Source: Rhineura floridana
Lineage: Eukaryota > Chordata > Lepidosauria > Squamata > Rhineuridae
Length of the DNA stretch: 64,000 bases
NCBI RefSeq assembly: GCF_030035675.1
Contig: NC_084482.1
Coordinates: forward strand, 74,003,120-74,067,119
Direction: 5' to 3'
Of the stretch, positions 58,776 to 64,000 are shown one piece after another. A model generated the notes under the pieces. It did not search any database. It saw only the letters and a list, made by a program, of their open reading frames with translations, and was not told the origin of the DNA. The position numbers and the translations under genes were made by a program. Numbering within the stretch: position 1 is the stretch's first letter; each line of letters begins with the position of its first letter.

Positions 58776-61140
58776 AATAATTATCATGTCTGTGGATTTC
58801 CAGCTTCAGAAATTATGCAATTGGGTGTGTGTTCAGGTTTGAGGTATTTCAAAAACAAAAAATGTGTTCCTTTGTCCTTTGTGAAACAACAGAACTAGAG
58901 CTCCCCAGCATGTTATTGCATAGAGGCAGATCTCGGTAACAGAGATGGGTAATCAATAGTTATGTATGTTTCTTCTTCCCAGTTGGCCTTGGTGCAACCT
59001 GATACCTGCATAGCACCAAAAAAAGGCTTGTTTGAATGTCTGCTACCTCCGCCCACATGCTGTCTTAAGACTCTTATCAGATGGAGACTCAGAGTTACCA
59101 TCAGCCATTTTTTTCTTCCTTCCCTCACCCCCCCAGCTTTGTTTACCATCTTCTACTAGAGAACTTGAACGCTTGCTCACTATGTTGTGCTATTTTTCTT
59201 AGCCTAATAAAGGTATTAGCCTAATATGGATTTTGCACTTTTTTTTAGGCCACCTTTTAGGCCACCTGGGTACCTTTTACTTTTGTTAATTGGATTTTAG
59301 CTTCAGAGAAAATTAATTTCATTATCTACATGGGAATCATGTCAGCCTTCACTTCAGAAACAAACACATGGTTGGAATGTCATCCGTCTCTCCCAAGTAT
59401 GGGCTGTGTTTCCTGTTTTCTTCTTTCAAATTATGAGAAATTATTGAGGTTACGTGAGTTGTGAAGGATGGGAACAATCTTTTAGATGTCTTTGCTTTAC
59501 CAGGCCTTGGTTTAGCTTTTAGATGTAACTCGCAGTCAGTCAGAAAGCTGCTTTCTGATTTGAATATGCAAGTTCTTGTAAGTGAGGAAGACTACAGCCT
59601 TTACAAGGGGTTAAAATCCATTTGCTTTTTTGTTTTGTTTTTCTCTCTCTTCATAATTAAGTGCCTGCAAATGCATGCTTTGTTTTTTACTTAGAAATTT
59701 GCTGCTGATTACATTACCAGGAATCAGATGCATCTCAGTGCTTTGTTTCAAAGTTAATATGTTTATTTTATTTCCCAGGTACAATACAAACAATAGCAAA
59801 CAGTATTACAAGAAGTCAAATTTGACTTCTTTCCCATTTCAGTTAAGAAGGGGGAGCAGCTGTACTGAAGTTGATAACCTATGCTTAACGTTTTGGGAAT
59901 TGTTTTGAGTAAACTCACATTGCACAGTATAAGAAGAGACAGATAATTCCGTAAGATCAGCGTTCTCTTGTGTGATCATGTGGCTGGCCCAATTAGGCAA
60001 CTTCAACCATTTTCTCATGCCACTAGTGGTCCTTGCTTGGTAGTTTTGAACATGTCCCAATAGAGCCCTAGCGGTCTATCCCCAAACTCAGAGAACAGGC
60101 ACAAACACAAACGAAATTATCCTAACTGAAACCAGACAAATTGTATAATGTACAAATAATATTTTCAATAACACAAATACATCATTCCCTTTATTTCTGA
60201 TGTTCAGGCTGTGAGTGCTGTTGCTTATGTGGCCAAAGGAGTACCACCTGGGTACAAGAGGGAGGTATCAGTAAGCTCGGGGAAGCCCCAAGATTTGCAG
60301 AAGTACAAAATAAGAAGAAAAGAGTAAGCAGGGGAAGGGAAATCCTCAGACAGCCCAATGAGGATTGAGCATGCTCCGTGGCACTGGCCATGGACTGCTG
60401 ACTGTTGCGACGAAAACAGAAAACTGGGGAGTAGGATGATGGAATGGAGTGGCTGGAAGCCTGAACAGTACAACATTTTGTTGCACATCCCACTTGTAAT
60501 GTACAAATTTCAAATATCCACAAGATAATAACTGATAAAATGCAGTCCGTATTACATGGATGAGGGCTCAAAATTTAAAAACGACTAAAAGAAAGTTGGT
60601 TCACATTAACTACATACTTGTATTATCTTGAAAAACAGTCTGCTGTTCAGTCTGAATTTTGGATAGTCATAAAAACACAAAGCTTCATAGCTGTGCAGGC
60701 AACGGTCAGTGAAAGTGCAAAGCAAATTGAAAGGTGGAGTGAAGGTCCTGCAATCCTCACCACTTCACACCTTTGAAAGTTTTCAGCGTCTCTCATGTTA
60801 TAGACCGGATTGTTATGGAATCCAAGACACAAAGGCCTCAATCCAAGAAACCTAATAAATAAATGGAATTCTGAGAAAACTAGAGACAGAAGCCATCTGG
60901 AGTTTGAGAATGTTAAATCCCTTGCGTAAACATTTCAAACGAAGGACTGGAACACCAATATGGGCAAAAGAATAGGTATCCGGTGTGTGCCTTCCATTCA
61001 GGGCCTAGACTGGGCAGCCAGTATAGTTCAAGGGACACCCATCATGCCAAAAGCAGTTTCTTGTGCTGCTTCCAGCATGGCCAACTTTCCACATGAGCCT
61101 AGAGTATCATTCCCTACCTCATCCCCAATCTTTGATATTT

Positions 61141-61210
61141 GAGGGATCTCTGACACAAATTTAAGATTGCTATTTGAGGGATCTCTGACACAAATTTAAG
61201 ATTGCTATTT
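61141..61210. repeat. 35-bp perfect tandem duplication
   Basis: Two head-to-tail copies of a unit starting gagggatctctgacacaaat (61141-61175 and 61176-61210) with no mismatch. Confidence 0.9.
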
Positions 61211-61411
61211 CCTCACCTAAATCTTGAAATGCTCTGAGGAACTGAGTTAAGTCTGCATTTACTGGTGAGATAGTGCTAGTTATTAGGCTAGGGAAGGGGG
61301 GAGGTGATGCAGAAAGAAGAAATAACCAAAGTGATTTATTCAAGCACAGGATCTCAAGTCTGTCATATAGTAAAAATCAGCCCATTCCTCTTGAACTAAA
61401 ATGATTTAAGT

Positions 61412-61541
61412 CAGGAGTTGCTAATCTGGTGCCCTCCTGTTTGTTGGACTCCTGACGGCTCTCACTGTTGGCCATGCTGGCTGAGGCTGATGGGAGTTGG
61501 AGTTCAACAACATCTGCAGAATTACAGGTTAGCCACCCCTA
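61412..61541. repeat. Palindromic MITE-like element
   Basis: Same family, more diverged: gccatgctggctgaggctga and gttcaacaacatctgcagaa. Confidence 0.7.
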
Positions 61542-61837
61542 ATTGATTCATGAAGTTCAAAGTCACAAGGCCCCTCAATCCTGTCCTCTAGTTGCATTTA
61601 AACTCTTCATTAAAAAATATAAATTAAGATCAACTTTGAAATGGAAGGGAATAAATCTGGATGCTTTCTAATAAGAATCCATAAAAGGGGCATATTGATT
61701 TTGATTAAGGGCATCTTGTAGTTATCATGTGGGAATGGTGAACATCAAGTAACACAGGGTCACCTTTCTATGGACTCCCTTCTAAGGTCAAAATCTATGC
61801 AAGGGGACTAGAGAGGATGCCAGACTATAAAGCACAA

Positions 61838-61968
61838 GGAGGGGAAGTCTGTGGCCCTCTAAATGTGGTTGGACTCCAGCTATCATCAGCTGTAGGCAGT
61901 ATGGCCAGTGGATGATGGGAGCTGAAGTTCACCAAGTGGAGGGCCACAGGCTCCTCACTCCTGCTATA
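61838..61968. repeat. Palindromic MITE-like element
   Basis: Same family: gtctgtggccctctaaatgt against gtggagggccacaggctcct. Confidence 0.7.
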
Positions 61969-63499
61969 AAGAAAATGTTTGGTAACAGCATTTTCAGACT
62001 GAAGCTTGAAACCCAACTGCAGATAATCCAAATCACAAAGTGATATACATGTTAAGAGGAGTATGTAAATACAGCATTTTCCTAGTAGGCCAAATAATTG
62101 CTTTTGACAGGCTTGCTCACACATGTTTTATAATGGTCAAAATGGTGTTTGTAGTATGCATGACCCATCTCTTTAGGAACAGGCAGAAGGAGACACTATG
62201 TTGTTACATTACTGAATGCAACTCCTTACCTGCTCTGAGGTTTCACTTCAGTTGCCCATTAGTTTGTTTTACAATAAGCTGCTCTAGCTTGCCAAGCCTC
62301 TGCGAGGCTAAAAAGCTAGTTATCTTCCTGAATGCTTGCTTTGCCATATGAACGGGCTGGATTCCTTGTTCTTGGTGTCATGGCTCAGAGTGGGAAAGGG
62401 TGCCCCACTGCTGAGTGGATCAGGCCTGGCTTAGATTCTTTGCTCTACTGCAGAAATCCTGAAGAAACTCGTCAAAGTAACAGCCTATTTTATGAATGGG
62501 CACTGTGAACTTAAATCATTGCTGACAACTACAGCATAAGGTGGACAGACACAGCCAGCGTTTGAGGGTGCAATGCTGTCTTTTATACCTAGAATAATCT
62601 TACTGCTCCTGTCTCTCTCAATGCACTTTCAGGAACTGCTTTGATAGTTAGAAGTGGTTCTTATACACACACAACTGCACAATTAGCCCTCCACTGTGAC
62701 TGTCCACAGAATGTTGTCTTTCACATCAGCAAACATCCCACATTCGTACTTGCTGAATACAGACGAACACGTGGGTGTTTGCCCATATGCATGTTGCATT
62801 GGCTACAAACTAACTGCATTAACAGCACCAATAAATGACATTAAACAATCTGGAAACCTGCAGCCAAAGAATTGTCTTGCTAATCCTCCAAATCAATATG
62901 TGAAATTGCCTCTGATAACATTTTCCCTTAAGCCTTCTCTTTTTTCACCTTTCTTCTCTTCAGGTTCCTTTTTTGTAGTGCATTGTGTACTTTGTTCCTG
63001 TCCTTCAGCTACCTTGACTCTAGCCTCCCTGCCCCAAAGCTTTCCTACATTCTGGGCTTTCTTTCCAGTCCTCAGTCTGCTCCTCCCAAGTTACTCCCAT
63101 CTCTGGGCCCTGTGTGTTTGGAAGGGTTTCCCTCAGATAAGCTGGTCTGCAAATATGTTGACAGCTTCGGAATGTTCATGAACATTCCTTGCCATCACAT
63201 TAGCTCAGCCAACTGATTGTCAGAAGCTTCACCCCAAGGATAATACAGTACAGATTGTTACAGCACCTTGATTCTTGGAGTGTGACACTAGGATCAAGAG
63301 TGTCAAAAAAGCATGAACAAAATCGTGTTGACTGCCAAAACAAAATGCAACCCCCAAACAATATTGCCTGCCACACTTTGTATCGGAGTAAAAGGATCAT
63401 GGGAACCAACCAACATTCTCTTAGATAAGGAAGGATAATCTTTTCATCCTACCTTTAGTCTACACTTTCCTTTCTCATGGTGGAACACAAGGATAAAAG

Positions 63500-63947
63500 T
63501 GAACCTACACGGCATGGGACCGCAATACCTGGTGGAACGCCACTCCCAATATGAACCTACCCGTACACTGCGCTCAACATCTAAGGCCCTCCTCCGAGTG
63601 CCATCCCATCGAGAAGCTCGGAGGGTGGTGACTAGAAATAGGGCCTTTTCAGTGGTGGCCCCCGAACTGTGGAACAGTCTCCCCGATGAGGTGCGCCTGG
63701 CACCGACGCTACTATCTTTTCGGTGCCAGGTGAAAACCTTTTTATACTCCCAGGCATTTTAAAGTGTATTTTAACAGTATTTCACTATTATTTTGTATTT
63801 TGGACGTTGTTTGGTTCTTTTATTGTTTGTTTGTTTTTGTTTCTTGATTTATTGTATTTATTGTATTTATACACTGTGCTTGTTTTATCTTTTTGTACAC
63901 CGCCCAGAGAGCCTTCGGGCTTAGGGCGGTATATAAATAAAATAAAA

Positions 63948-63978
<31 letters not shown>

Positions 63979-63985
63979 AGGGATG
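63500..63985 (+). mobile_element. L2-type LINE 3' end, young
   Basis: An open 5'-truncated reading ends in the L2 ORF2 C-terminus (GPQYLVERHSQYEPTRTLRS; APELWNSLPDEVRLAPTLLS; VKTFLYSQAF). A 3' UTR with ccttcgggcttagggcggta follows, then a clean AAAT-type tail at about 63935-63979. The intact end and pure tail suggest a recent insertion. Confidence 0.75.
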
Positions 63986-64000
63986 CTTGTGGGCACAGCT

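Larger units (their letters stand above)
56661..63490. other. Intergenic stretch, repeats only
   Basis: It holds four palindromic MITEs (57405-57541, 57605-57740, 61412-61541, 61838-61968), LINE 3'-end pieces at 57190-57240 and 58700-58775, and a 35-bp tandem duplication at 61141-61210. I recognised no gene. The next gene in human order, STXBP2, was not seen. Confidence 0.6.

Noticed and set aside
63499-63762. Possible 87-codon host gene
   Set aside because: It is the L2 ORF2 C-terminus followed by the L2 3' UTR and AAAT tail.

Overview
The window is vertebrate nuclear DNA with short conserved exons, GT-AG introns and dense interspersed repeats. The repeat mix points to a squamate reptile (lizard or snake): a young CR1, an antisense BovB, tRNA-derived SINEs with BovB-type tails, several L2 pieces, and hAT and Tigger-type DNA transposons. 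Species cannot be fixed from the sequence. I recognised no LTR or endogenous-virus element, no CRISPR array, and no rRNA or tRNA gene.

Four host genes could be assembled exon by exon. All junctions within each model keep the reading frame. (1) The 3' end of CAMSAP3 on + (coding exons 501-4910, 3' UTR to about 6325) carries the CKK microtubule-binding domain. (2) Complete XAB2 on - has 19 coding exons from 24769 down to 7630 and encodes 852 residues; it is the SYF1-type HAT-repeat splicing and repair factor. (3) Complete PET100 on + has 4 exons from 25010 to 31527 and encodes 74 residues; it is a mitochondrial complex IV assembly factor. (4) PCP2 on - has two GoLoco exons at 51120-51240 and 49497-49660 and a candidate last exon at 33826-33936. 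Order and orientation match the human chr19p13.2 block CAMSAP3-XAB2-PET100-PCP2 as I recall it. CAMSAP3 and XAB2 converge tail to tail. XAB2 and PET100 diverge from a 240-bp shared promoter. PET100 and PCP2 converge.

Regions: 1-6325 CAMSAP3 3' half; 6326-7200 convergent gap; 7200-24770 XAB2, whose introns hold L2, a Tigger-like element and MITEs; 24770-25009 bidirectional promoter; 25010-31603 PET100, whose 5.3-kb second intron holds a near full-length antisense BovB split by a SINE, plus an L1-like remnant; 31604-33825 intergenic with palindromic repeats; 33826-51240 PCP2, with a 15.5-kb intron holding an L2 split by a 2.2-kb hAT, a SINE and a CR1 end; 52381-56660 a nearly intact antisense CR1; 56660-64000 intergenic repeats ending in a young L2 3' end.

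The four genes have unrelated jobs and are linked by conserved synteny, not by a pathway. The most unusual host signals are two GC-AG introns in XAB2 and the PCP2 C-terminal exon, which ends in a truncated GoLoco-like segment. I found no evidence for a new multi-gene system.
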